Source: Vitellaria paradoxa (lineage: Eukaryota; Streptophyta; Magnoliopsida; Ericales; Sapotaceae). Taken from it: DNA of 64,000 nt. This document shows, piece after piece, positions 21,317-31,898 of this stretch (positions are counted from its first letter, which is position 1; the number at the start of each line of letters is the position of its first letter). The stretch covers positions 37,042,377-37,106,376 of the forward strand of contig CM034244.1 in NCBI GenBank assembly GCA_019916065.1. Reading direction: 5' to 3'. Below the pieces are notes generated by a model. That model did not search any database and was not told where the DNA came from. It worked only from the letters and a program-made list of their open reading frames with translations. A program made the position numbers and the translations under genes.

Positions 21317-21433
21317 CGTTTTTTCTATACATTCAAACGCACAATCAACTCATCCCTAACCTAAAAGCTATCTCGATTCAAGCAAAAACATTATGCCGGT
21401 CCCATTTTCCCCTCTCAACTACTTTTTAGCACA
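21317..21433. repeat. 115-bp direct repeat, right copy
   Basis: Copy of 19317-19432 with a handful of substitutions. Just inside it (21205-21305) are phrases AAGTGTGACTTAAATAC and GTATGACTTGGATAC, which are inverted relatives of TTTAAGTCATACCC and TAAATAAGTCACACTT at 19490-19530. This suggests that the insert has degenerate inverted subterminal regions. Confidence 0.75.
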
Positions 21434-21595
21434 AGTCATGATTGAATCAGTCGCTTTCACTTAATTAACCCAACATTAGGCTTAATTTGAACAATCAAAC
21501 TATATATATATATATATATATATTTTGCCCTTACACATATACCTAACCACGATAATTAACTTATATCTACCTCTCTTCTTTTTTTTATGTTTCTT

Positions 21596-21700
21596 CTACC
21601 TTTCAAGTTCCATTGGAGAAAATGATTTTCCCACATGAACAAAACTGCTCGACTCGTTTAGTTTGCTTGTCTTCTGAGACCCAACATCTTCAGATTCCTT
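21596..21700 (-). pseudogene. DUF716 remnant: last ~35 codons only
   Basis: The minus strand reads the C-terminal end of the copy at 31.9 kb almost unchanged: QKTSKLNESSSFVHVGKSF, then SPMELER and a stop at 21596. Upstream of about 21705 the match stops. The sequence that follows (21720-22030) matches the upstream flank of the 24-kb copy instead. The gene body therefore appears to have been deleted between its promoter flank and its tail. Confidence 0.8.
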
Positions 21701-21719
21701 CGCTGGCTTAATTATTAGT

Positions 21720-23188
21720 ATTAGAAAGAAAGTTATATATTCATGTTGTGTTATTGTGATTTGAATTTTTTTTTGTTTTTTTGGCTCATATAAGGTCAGA
21801 TTTAAGTCGGGGTGCTATGTAACGTACGGTACGATATCAATAGATTTTGTGTTTAGGGTCATGATATGGAGAAGTTTATAAATTAGTAGGATAGAGGGGT
21901 TGTATATATAGCTTTTTGCTTAGTTAGAAAATGTCCAGAAAAATGCACATATTTGCCGGATAAAACTTGCTTTAGAACTCAAAATTTTATTATTAATAAT
22001 TTGTTTAACTAAAATAAATTATGACGTTGCTTAAATATAGACAAATAAATAAACAAACAAAAACAGTATAATCTAAAAAATTAAAATATAAAATAACTAC
22101 CCAAACTCGGAAAGATCATAACCAAATCATCAAGCCAAAAATAATGTCCAAAGACAAAAAAAAAAAAAAAAAATTCAAGCCAGTCATGGTGGAATTTTCA
22201 GTTTTAGGATGCCATCAGTCATGTCTGTAGGTGTAATATATTAATACAATACCAAAACAGATATTGTAACTAAAAATAATACTCAAATTAAGTTTACGCT
22301 AACTCTTATTAAAATCTCTAATTTTTAAATAATTCAAAATGCACTTTAAAATATAATGAAATTGATATATATTGTAGGCATGCAAATTGTCAATTGTCAA
22401 ATTTTAGCCGGTTACAAATTGTCAATTGTCAAATTTTAGCCGGTTACAAATTGTCAATTGTCAAATTTTAGCTGATTACAAATTGTCAATTGTCTAGTTG
22501 TAAAATCAATTTTTTTTATTGACATGAATCATAAATGATGCAGCATAAGTATTTGAGAAGATAAATATCATTTTTGAATTAAATTTAATTTATAAACAGA
22601 TGAAGATAATTATCAAAGAAATTGAAAATTTTAATGACTTCATTTTTTTTTTCACTCTAAATAGGGTCATTTCAAAAGATAAAAAGAATCACGTACCATT
22701 CGAGTTCAATATTTATTAGGACTTTTCCAAATTAAGAGCCCACCATCAGCAATTTGTTCGAACAAACTGTAAGTCTAAAGAATGTCTTGTTAATTTCTCG
22801 AATTGGATGCATATGAGAAAGCACTTCACATGTTGGTGGGTCTCAAAAAAGCTATTAATTCAACGTAGCTTGCACCTCATGTGGTAAAGGACCTTGTCCT
22901 GCCAATTCGTATCTTGAATTGGAGTTTCCGGACCACCAAATATATTGTATATTAAATGTTCTTAAAAAAAAAAAAAACAATTATATCACAGGCATTTTTT
23001 CAGTATCACTGACTCATGTTCACAAGGCAACATTATTCTGGGAATAATTTGAACAAACATAAATCATTAGAACCCAACAAGAAATATCTCTACCTTTCAT
23101 ACTTACCAAAAAAGAAAAAAAAAATCAGAACCCAACAATCAATATCTACCTTTCATACTCCCCGCCCCAAAAAAAAAATATCTACCTT
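21720..23188. other. Spacer: repeated upstream flank, 32-bp minisatellite
   Basis: The stretch 21720-22030 (GAAAGAAAGTTATATATTCA ... GAACTCAAAATTTTATTATTAATAAT) has diverged relatives at 24350-24660 and 24720-25140. A minisatellite is at 22382-22500 (see separate entry). The rest, including an A run at 22159-22175 and repeated 'AATATCTACCTTTCA' phrases at 23080-23190, is noncoding and forms the 3' flank of the next gene. Confidence 0.5.
22382..22500. repeat. 32-33-bp tandem repeat, about 3.5 units
   Basis: The unit ACAAATTGTCAATTGTCAAA plus TTTTAGCCGGTT is repeated without spacers. Each unit contains the palindrome CAATTG twice removed (GTCAATTGTC). It is not a CRISPR: the copies are contiguous. 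Confidence 0.9.
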
Positions 23189-24118
23189 TCAATTTCCATT
23201 GCAAGAAAGGACTTTCCCATGGAAACACACCTCTTTGCTTTTCTTCTGAGCCTCAACTTCATCATCAACATCCTCCTCCTCTTGCTCTTCATACTTGGAT
23301 ACGGAATGGTATTCGACTTTGTTCCCATAGATTTTGATAAGGAACAAGTAGAAGAACACGGCAAAAATGCTCAAAAAAATCACGTATCCTCCAAACTCAA
23401 TGTTTACCAGCGATTTCGCCCGATTGAGAGCCTCATCGCTATGGCACCGAACCATTTTGTGACCTTCCTGATCGAAGTTCAAGAAGCAGCCTTTGGGGAC
23501 GAATTTTGGGATCCAGAGCATAACTCCCATCACTGCGAGCCAAACACCTTGAAATAGTATGCTAAGAGACCTAACGAAGCTGATAATGAAACTGTCTGGG
23601 TAATTAACTCCCAAGAGAGTGGTTATAAGGGAGATGAAAATGACAACTTGGAGGAGCAAATGGTATTGGCCTTCAACGCCATGGTCGTTGGTGGAGTGGA
23701 AGTGGAAGAGGAGGAGTTCTTGACCAAAGGCAGTGGCTCCAAGCAATAAGGTGAGCCCATATTGGGTGGCTCTGGGGGAGGTTTTGTCGAGGATGATTGC
23801 AAAAGCTGCGTAGAGAAATAGGGTGCCGGAGATGAGTGAGTGTTCGTAGTTGTGGAGATGGTTGGAAGGAATGGTGCCATCCGGGTCGAGAGGTGGGTGG
23901 GGGCCCGGCCCGATGAAGAGCTCCATGGATATGGAGGCCAAGCTGCCTCCCATTATTAAGAAGAGCTCTAAATATCTTGACTTTGAGGTGGGGAACCATA
24001 GGAGGGCTGTGTAGCCTTTTGGGTTGAAAGCGTGGAGTTTGATGTGGTTGAGGAGGTGCCATAAACCTATGACGAAGAATCCAAAGCCAGGCAACACATG
24101 TCCCACCAAAGAGGCCAT
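23189..24118 (-). CDS. DUF716 (TMEM45-like) multi-pass membrane protein, copy 2
   Basis: An intact 309-aa frame starts at MASLVGHV. That start aligns with the starts of the other copies; the open frame continues 62 codons upstream, but those codons correspond to the conserved 5' leader of copy 1 (TTTGTCACT...GAGAGAAGTCCTCAAAG), so I treat them as untranslated. The protein has the same seven hydrophobic segments and the motifs G-L-W-H-L-L-N-H, N-H-L-H-N-Y-E-H and F-H-F-H-S-T-N-D-H-G-V-E-G-Q-Y-H, where one His of copy 1's D-H-H is not kept. The tail is acidic (EEQEEEDVDDEVEAQKK). It is the closest relative of copy 1 in this window, in opposite orientation. Function is unknown beyond a membrane location. 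Confidence 0.93.
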   Translation of the reverse strand: MASLVGHVLPGFGFFVIGLWHLLNHIKLHAFNPKGYTALLWFPTSKSRYLELFLIMGGSLASISMELFIGPGPHPPLDPDGTIPSNHLHNYEHSLISGTLFLYAAFAIILDKTSPRATQYGLTLLLGATAFGQELLLFHFHSTNDHGVEGQYHLLLQVVIFISLITTLLGVNYPDSFIISFVRSLSILFQGVWLAVMGVMLWIPKFVPKGCFLNFDQEGHKMVRCHSDEALNRAKSLVNIEFGGYVIFLSIFAVFFYLFLIKIYGNKVEYHSVSKYEEQEEEDVDDEVEAQKKSKEVCFHGKVLSCNGN

Positions 24119-24299
24119 TTCTTTGCTAGCTTTGAGGACTTCTCTCCTCCTGATCCTCCTCCTGCTTCTTGGTTGTTTGAGAGTTGGCAGTGACAAAAGT
24201 TTGATAAGAGAAAAGGGAGCTAAGTGTGTTTTTGATAGGATAGAGCAAAGCAAGTCTTGAAAGTGTATACATAGAAAAATTATCCTATTCGATCGATAT

Positions 24300-24769
24300 T
24301 TCATTTGAACACATTTGAAGTGATGTCACTATTATTTAATTATTAAAATTTGAAAGAAAGTTAGAAGTAATGTTATTATTATTTAACTATTAAAATTATA
24401 AAGAAAGTTATCCAATTACGTTGTAACTCGAAATATATTTGCTTATATAATGTCTAATTAAGTGAGAGCATTACGTAACAATACAATTTTAGTAAATTTT
24501 GAATAAAGTTGACGAATTAAAAAATAAAATAGATGAATTATGTTGCTTTTTATTTAATCTAAGATTGTTAAAAAATTACACATGTTTACGAGAGAAAATT
24601 ATTTTAGGAACTCAAATTTTATTATTACTAATTTATTTAGTTCAAATAAACTATATCCTATATGATCAAGATTTCATTTAAACACATTTGAAGCGATGTA
24701 TTTATTATTTAATTATTAAAATTGTAAAGAAAGTTATCTAATTATATTGTATTGTTGTGATTTGAAATA

Positions 24770-24818
<49 letters not shown>

Positions 24819-25140
24819 TGGCTTATATAAGGTGTAACTTAAGTGAGATGTTACGTGAGGGTACAATTTTAATAGATCTTGAGTGAAGTTAACGAATTAG
24901 AAAAAATAGAGTAGATAGATATATGTATTGGCTTATACAAGGTGTAACTTAAGTGAGATGTTATGTGAGGGTACAATTTTAATAGACCTTGAGTGAAGTT
25001 AACGAATTAGAAAAATAGAGCTGATAGGCTGTGTAATTTTTTATTTAGTCTAAGATTGTTTTTATGAGAGAAAATTCCTTTAAGAACTCAAATTTTATTA
25101 TTGATAATATATTAAGCTCTGACAAATTATAATGCTTAAA
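24300..25140. repeat. Tandemly repeated upstream flank with long TA run
   Basis: A block beginning GGCTTATATAAGGTGTAACT, running through GTGAGG(G)TACAATTTTAATAGA and GAAGTTAACGAATTAG, occurs at 24829 and 24927. A more diverged version begins at 24437, and another relative is at 21785. A TA run spans about 24769-24812. It is the upstream region of copy 2 of the DUF716 family and may contain its promoter; no gene is present. Confidence 0.75.
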
Positions 25141-25243
25141 TATAAAAAAAAATAACCCTAACAAAATTATTTTGGAAATTAACTATGAATTATCATAATA
25201 TATGGTTGTTTGGTTTTTTTCAATAAAAAAGGAGTTGAACGTT

Positions 25244-25460
25244 GCATGCGTGTGCCAAAATTTAGGCTGGTGTTTGTCTCAGCTGCTTAGCGTAGTTCTG
25301 TTAACATCTCTCCTGAAATTCCAAAAAGAGGTTTTGAATTGTATGGACCGGAAAGGCCCATTTATATATTGGTAAACTTCAATTAAAGATCAGGCCCAAA
25401 TTTAACTGGCGGACATATTTTTCTGGATAGTGCTATAGTTAATGGCTAAGGGTTGGTTTG
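25244..25460 (-). repeat. Inverted copy of 100-490
   Basis: Reverse complement of the left end of the window, without the 147-bp MITE found there. See the entry at 100-490. Confidence 0.7.
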
Positions 25461-25839
25461 GGACCTACAACCCATGTTATTCTAGTTTTGTATAGTTTGA
25501 CCCTACAGATTTTTAAAATATGCATTGGACTCCTACTAAAGTTTATGATAGATCCACTCACTCAGAACCTCTCCATTAGATTTTTCATTTAGAAAGTAAC
25601 TTTTAATAAATTTATTACTGTAAAATTAACTTTATATCCTTATTATTAATATAAAAAAATGAATGAAAAAGAAAATTAAGAGAGAGAATAAGGTTCTTCC
25701 GTTATTATTTCATACTAACGAAAAGGAAGTGGAAGAGAAGGAGAAACTAAAATTTTCTCTCTTTCATATTTAGTTTAAATTTGAAATATTAACGTAAAAC
25801 ATAATAATTTAAAGTACTAATATAAAAAAATGTTCACAA

Positions 25840-25876
<37 letters not shown>

Positions 25877-26539
25877 TAAATATTTTTTTATTAGTACTAA
25901 GGGTATAAAGGTAAATTCATAATATTAAATTGGTCAAAAGTTACTTTTTAGATTAAAAAATTTTACCAAAATATCGAAATGAACGTAATAAAATCTCAAG
26001 ACGTTCTGATGTATATTTATGAAACTTATGGGATGTAAGTGTATAAAACAAAACAGAGAGAATGCCATAAACCTTATTGAAAATTAACTTTTGATTTTTT
26101 CTAACTTATTTTTATCTTATATAATTTTAGTAACAGCAATGAACCTTATTGAAAATTAACTTTTGATTCTTTCTAACTCATTTTTATCTTATATAATTTT
26201 ATGTTTCTAAAATTCAAGAGTAAAGATGCCCTTTCGCTTTCACTTATCTTGTGAGCCTCTTTTTTCTAGTTATGCCCCTCCTTTTTTTTTATTACTATTT
26301 TGTCTTTCTACTTTTTTTTTTTTTTTAAGAGTAACAATAAAGCCTTTTTTCATTTTTTTTTCTTTTCAGCATTTTTCATATTTAAGGTTATTAGTGATTA
26401 CACTAGAAAAGGATAGTCATCAACCTTGATTTCCATGCTAATATAAGTAATTTATATTTTAATATATTTATTTTAGTTTAATTTTGTTTACTTATGCTAG
26501 TTTGTTCATTTATGCAGGTTTTAATAAAAAATACACTAG
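25461..26539. other. AT-rich spacer with (AAT)n and a tandem duplication
   Basis: An (AAT/ATA)n microsatellite lies at 25842-25874. A 78-bp unit (AACCTTATTGAAAATTAACT ... CTTATATAATTTTA) is repeated in tandem at about 26071-26127 and 26142-26202. The outer parts around 25490-25560 and 25980-26050 look like diverged inverted ends of an old insertion. The 67-codon frame at 26226 is T-rich and not supported. Confidence 0.4.
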
Positions 26540-28115
26540 AATAACTAATTAGAATGGGAGAGATGCATAATTTTGACGTAGAAGAAGTTCTAAAAAGTAA
26601 AAGTGGTCTTAATTAAATTTGTAGTAAATATCTCAAACTTTTCAGAATTGTATCATGGGTCAAAATTTAAGCTCGTTTGAACCTTGAAGCATTGCTCAAA
26701 AGTTAAGGCTAGAAAGTTGGATAAATCCTAATTGGGATAGTATTTGAGGCATATCTTATGTTTTTGGGGCCCAATTGAGGTGATTCAAAAGCCCAAAATC
26801 GAGTACACATTTTTAGCTACGATTTTCATGAAGAGTCAAAATCTAAAAAAAGTCTCCATCTACCCCAAATTAGCTTGCAAATGTGCATAATTTGAAATTT
26901 TTTAGATGATTCAGCATTATATCCTGTCAGTTTTTTTGCCATAACTTTTCACTCACAACTCCAGTTGATGCGATTCTTTTTAGGTTGGAAAGAAAACTAG
27001 AAGGGCTACAACTCGATAAGAACGAGGTTTATGGTTTCATGTTGTACTTATAAATACATATTTTGCGATGGCAGCCATAGGCTTTTCTATGTATCTTTTT
27101 AGATTTAATTTTTCATTAAAATAGAGTAGTTTAGAGAGATTTATAATTTGTGTTATGGATTCAAGTTCATGAATACTTCAACGCACTGCAAGTTTGTTTT
27201 ACTTTTCATTAATGGAGTTCGTTTTTCTTTTCGCTTTCTCTTTTTATTTACTATTTTATTATTTCATCCACGCTAGGCTAGTTTGTTTATCTTGATTCAA
27301 CCCATCAATGATGGTTGAATTCGCATTTGATGATTGGATGCGATTGAATTCTTGTATGCAACGTAAAACTTATATGCTAGAGTTCTTTTTTTTTAATCTT
27401 TTTTTTTTCAAAAGTTTTCAAAAACTTGTAATCTCGATCATATTTTATTGAAATCACTGATAATGTTATTTAATTAAAACTTTTATATTTGAAGTAAACG
27501 AAAAGAGATTTGGACCAAAGACGAACTTATTGAGTATCTTTCTAGTTTTCTTATCCTAAGCATAATTTTAATTAAAACTGTGCTTTAGAATAATTATTTT
27601 AATAATATATCTTCCGGTTTACTTTTCTTGCACATGAGTTATAAACTGAGATAAAAAAAAATATATTTGATTGGAGAATAAGGAATCCACTCGAATTTGT
27701 AGGTTAGATTAAAATCTTTAATTATTTTAAATATGCAGTTTTATTGCTTTCATTGTTTTAGTTTAATTTAACGTTGAGTCTTGCTTTTTTATTAATTAGA
27801 ATAAAAGTAATTTAAGTTTTTGAATTTTAATTTAGTTTGATTTTTGCAATTACTTCATTTGGTTATTAGTTAATTAATCAACACTTTTCAAAATCTAAAC
27901 TAATTTTCTTTTCCTGTTTTTAAAAAGAAATCAATAGATAGAAGAACTTAGAAAACTCTAGCATTCAATCTCAAAGTTCCCTATAATATAATCTTAGACT
28001 CACCAGGTAAAACTGTACTGCACGCTCTTACACTTGGAGTTTTATTTAACGCACATTTATGAGGCAGTCAATTGCAATTTTACCTTTTTGTGTGCTTTCT
28101 TTCAATTATTTTTTT
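26540..28115 (+). mobile_element. Possible LTR-retrotransposon noncoding remnant
   Basis: Long noncoding sequence with the texture of a plant LTR. It has moderate GC phrases such as GGGCCCAATTGAGGTGATTC near 26767, and a promoter-like CTTATAAATACATA at 27048 followed by a pyrimidine-rich leader. The 3' part around 27995-28075 (TTAGACTCACC ... TACTGCACGCTCTTACACTTGGAG) resembles the ends of large plant LTRs. No TG/CA ends, target duplication or coding sequence could be fixed. Confidence 0.3.
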
Positions 28116-28665
28116 CCTTATGTATATATCTCTCTTTATAAAGGAAATAAAGGGATATGATTTAAATTTATTCTCTTATTTGCATTGTGATAGAAAATAA
28201 ATAAAATATATCAATCAATGCTTTTTATTTCCTTATAGTTTTTGATCTATTCAGATAAGGATAACATATTTTTTTCATAATTATTTTTTATATTATTTTA
28301 TTTAATATTTTTTGATTTTTTCTTCTCTCACATCCACCTAATTAGGCTGTGTTTGGCTTAATAATTTGTCATGAGAAAAAGAACTAGATATAAATTTAAA
28401 ACTCATATCTTGTTTAGATTATGATAAAAGCAAGAACTTAATTAATTAAATTAAAAAACTAATACACTGAAAAATATTTTTATTTTCTTATATTTTTAAA
28501 CCCATTCAAATAAGGGTATATATTTAGATTTTCATATTTTCTTTGATATCCTTGAATTTTTATTTAATTTTTTATTTTTCTCTTCTCACTCTAATTTTTT
28601 CTACAATTAAAATTTTAATTGAATTATATTTTTTCTTTATATCAATGGGCATCTTTTACTGGTGT
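28116..28665 (+). repeat. Helitron-related AT-rich repeat with a degraded 3' end
   Basis: Two diverged blocks (28130-28330 and 28345-28665) are related to the sequence at 44235-44580; shared landmarks include ATGATTTGTCAT(C/G)AGAAAAAGAA and TTTAAACCCATTCAAATAAGGGTATAT. The second block ends CAATGGGCATCTTTTACTGG followed by T. This corresponds to the Helitron-like terminus at 44580 (GGGCAACATTTTACTGG, T), but the hairpin in front of it has been lost here. Confidence 0.5.
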
Positions 28666-29176
28666 ATATATAGGCATGTTCAATGTAGAGTGGCGTTTGT
28701 GTTTAATCTCAATTCCCATGATCATTTTTACAAATCCCATGGATTGTAAAAGGGAAAAAAATTACATTTCAAGTTTTATAATGTATTAATTAGAGGATGG
28801 GTATGCTTGCACACACTACTTAGCCAATTTGTAATTATTTGCATATATAGTTGCAAGGTTTTATAATGGCAAATGCATACAAAATCTTAAATTGAATTTT
28901 ATAAATTTGAATGTTTGCTAAATTGAAGAAGGGAGACGATTTGCATGCTTTTTAAATTGAGATTTTTCAAATTGGCAAGTTTTCAAAGGATCACAATATT
29001 GCAATTCAAGTCAAAGCATAAACAAGTAGAATCCTACACTGACTAGGACTTAATAGAGTTGAATGCAAATTTCTAGCACACATCGCAAGTAGGGTGTAGA
29101 GAAGGTGACCCATCGACTTCTCAGCAGTGCATCTCACAGGGGGGACGTGGGGGTGAGCAAGGGTTCGATGCGAATT
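28666..29176. other. Spacer, nothing recognised
   Basis: Noncoding; a slightly GC-richer stretch at 29085-29170 (GGGTGTAGAGAAGGTGACCC ... GGGGGGACGTGGGGGTGAGC) has no recognisable identity. Confidence 0.4.
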
Positions 29177-30080
29177 GTTTTATGGAGGATTTTATTTCCA
29201 TTTAGGAAATCTATTTATATTTTTAGGAAATATATTTATGTATTTGAGTCCAAATTAGAATAAGATTTTGTAAGTTTATACATATGCACCCAAGTTTAAT
29301 GTATAATATGGAATTGAAGGGGCATATTATATAGTCTTGTGGAGAGAGAATTTTTCCTTTATGAGTTCATTGGTCTTTCTCTTGTTTTTCTTTTTATTCT
29401 TTTTGTACTTTCTATGTGAAGAAGAAAGTCTACTTGTAAGGTTGTCAAGTGAATCAAGCAAGAATGACGAAAGAATTTATGCAGTGAATCATAGAGAGTT
29501 TAGGTAGAGTCTTATAATCCATTGATAGTGAAATTTGTAGTAGAGGTTTTTCCTCCCGTGAAAGGATTTCCTCGCTATTCTTTGGTGTTATTCTCTTTAC
29601 TCTGTATGTGATTACTGGATTAAAAAATTTTTAATTAGTATCAGAGCATATCACTCTATATTCTAGAGTGAGATCAAATTCGGATCAATGAATCTACGTT
29701 TTAAACCCTAAGTGACACCGATATATCAAATCATAAGAACGATGACTTCGATGAAGAATTTGATGACATTCAAGAAACCTACAAAGAACTTTTCAAAGAA
29801 TACAACAGGTTAAAGAAACAAAGAAAAGTCTAGCATCAAAGAAATAGTATGCTGAACAATGAGAGAGATGCTTTGAAGATTGAGAATGAAAAACTCACAG
29901 GTAAATTATATTCTCTAGAAATTGATGCAAATTCTCAATCTCAAAATGTAAAAAAGATGAAAGTGAAGCTGATAAAATAATAAAAGCTTGAATAAAAGGA
30001 GAAAATTATAAAGGGGCTTTAAGTATCAAAGAGCTGGAAGGAAAATTAAACATGATGATAAAATCTTAAAAGATGAACTC
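29177..30080 (+). pseudogene. LTR retrotransposon fragment (probably Copia): LTR, primer-binding site, broken gag
   Basis: An LTR-like noncoding stretch (starting perhaps at TGTTTTATGG, 29177) is followed at 29637-29647 by AGTATCAGAGC. This is one base off the GGTATCAGAGC primer-binding site complementary to initiator methionine tRNA. After a leader there is a decayed Lys/Glu-rich coding stretch (about 29715-30075), readable as DDFDEEFDDIQETYKELFKE and then ENEKLTGKLYSLEI, interrupted by several stops. Coiled-coil sequence of this kind is frequent in the Gag region of plant Copia polyproteins. Nothing of protease, integrase or reverse transcriptase remains. Confidence 0.55.
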
Positions 30081-31898
30081 TAGTTCAAAAGCGTTTGACG
30101 ACACAAATATGTAATAGAGTAGAAAAGTGGCAATCTATTTTAAAATCAATGTATAGTATTTTTACTATTTATCGTATTTTATGTATTTTAGTTAGAATTT
30201 AAAAGTTTACATGTAATTTAACCCTACGCTGACCCTAAATTGTCTGCAATACGCTTCTGCATCATCCGTGCACGTTAGCTTAAGTCTCTGATCAAGCAAG
30301 CTGGAGTATATTGTTTACTAGATCTGCTATCGTCATTAATTCTTAATTGGTGCACACGTAACATGTGAGTCTCATTTCCAACTATCATTCTTAATTGTTG
30401 TACAAGTAACGGAGTCTTAAGGCAAGATAGTTTTGGGTGCCGCCTTCCTCAGGGGCAATCAGGATTGAGAGTCGCCGCCTTGATGATTGTAAATAAGCCC
30501 CACACAGTGTCCATTTTTGAAAGCTACCTTTGAAAGGGGATCGATGGACAAAAATGTGAATCACATTGGTACAGTTTAATTGCATTCAATAAACCCCCAC
30601 AAATGGCCGGCTACCGGGACGTCTTGTGCTACTATGGTTTAATAAATCAATTAGATAAAAACACTCACGCATATATATATATATATAATTTTAATTATTA
30701 TACAATTAGTTTTTAATTTTTAATGTCTGTCCTTTAAAATAAGGTTTTAAGTCTCCTAATTGAATTTTTGAAAATAAATATTGCATTCTATCGATACGTT
30801 TAAGTATTGCTATCAATATTTAGGTGTCGTTTAGTACATTAAAAATAAAAAAAATTAAATTTTACTAACTTTATTAATCTTCTTCATTAAATACAAATTT
30901 AAACTTTATAAATTTTGATTAAATATTTCAATTAATTATTAAAGTATCACATGTTAGTCCACATATAAGTTGCTTTTTTTTTTTTAACTGCGGCCTAAAA
31001 GACCTCTTACTCATCCATCCAAACAATCCTCTATGCACTCATTCATAGGGGTGAGAAAAAAAAATTATAGGACCGAAAATTAAATCGAACTAAATAAATT
31101 GAATTAAAAATTACAATTAATCACACTAACAATTTGGATTTCTTTTTTTTTTTTAATTTTTATTTTTCGGTATAATTTCGATTTTTAATATACATTAATT
31201 GTCATTCAGTTAACCGCCTGAATTTTATTTTAATATAAATTATATAATATATATTTATTATACATTAATATATTATATATGTAATACAATATTATTAATA
31301 AATATTATTTATTGTTCTTAAATGTATAATTACTAGTTAATTTATAATTATTTTATAAAAAATTGATAAAAAGAGTTATTCAAATCAATTTAAATGATTA
31401 GCAGTTTGAACGATTAACTGTTCATAATGATTTAATTTCGATTAAAAAAATAACTTGATCGATCATAATTTAGTTAATCGAATCGTGGGTACCCCACTCT
31501 TCCATCCAACATGCCACTAAAATTTTCCTATTCCATAGAATGATTAATCAACTCAAAAAGCTAGCTGGTTGTTTGTCTGTGATAACAAATACATGTTGGA
31601 TGAGATTTCTTTACAACTTGGTGGTATCAACAAATAATTAAAACAATTAAGTAATCCCCTATTTTTTCTACATTCAAACACACAGTCAACTCAACCCTAT
31701 CCTAGAGTCAAGCCAAAACATATTAACCCGGTCCCATTTTCCCCCTCTCAACTTTTTAGCCACTAAGCCAACATTAGGCTCAATTTGAATAATAATTTTT
31801 ATTTTTTTATTTTTTATTTTTTTGCCCTTTACACATATACCTACCCAAGACAATTCACAAATATGATATATCTACCTCTCTTCGTTCTTATTTTTCTC
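30081..31898. other. 3' flank of the third DUF716 copy (reference copy of the duplication)
   Basis: This noncoding stretch is the uninterrupted counterpart of 16610-21595; see that entry for shared blocks. It has its own short TA run (30670-30685) and an AT-rich stretch at 31150-31450. No gene was recognised; the 64-codon frame at 30585-30391 is not conserved in the duplicate. Confidence 0.6.

Larger units (their letters stand above)
16610..21720 (-). repeat. Decayed segmental duplicate of 30.4-32.0 kb (DUF716 3' flank)
   Basis: In the same order and orientation, blocks here match 30.4-32.0 kb. They are the GC-rich stretch with TGTCCATTGTCGAAAGCC/TGTCCATTTTTGAAAGCT (17081/30511), the AACAAATGGC...TACCG block (17671/30600), AATTTTAATTATTATGCAATTAG (17873/30689), CAACTTGG(C/T)GGTATCAACAAATAA (18868/31615), the CATTCAAACACACA...CCCATTTTCC block, and finally the last codons of a DUF716 gene. 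The matches are separated here by insertions absent from the other copy: 16714-17055, 17154-17651, 18005-18800, 18905-19230 and 19435-21310. This makes the 30-kb copy a natural empty-site reference. Confidence 0.8.

Noticed and set aside
22382..22500. CRISPR-like array
   Set aside because: Contiguous 32-33-bp repeats without unique spacers, in a plant nuclear sequence; a minisatellite.
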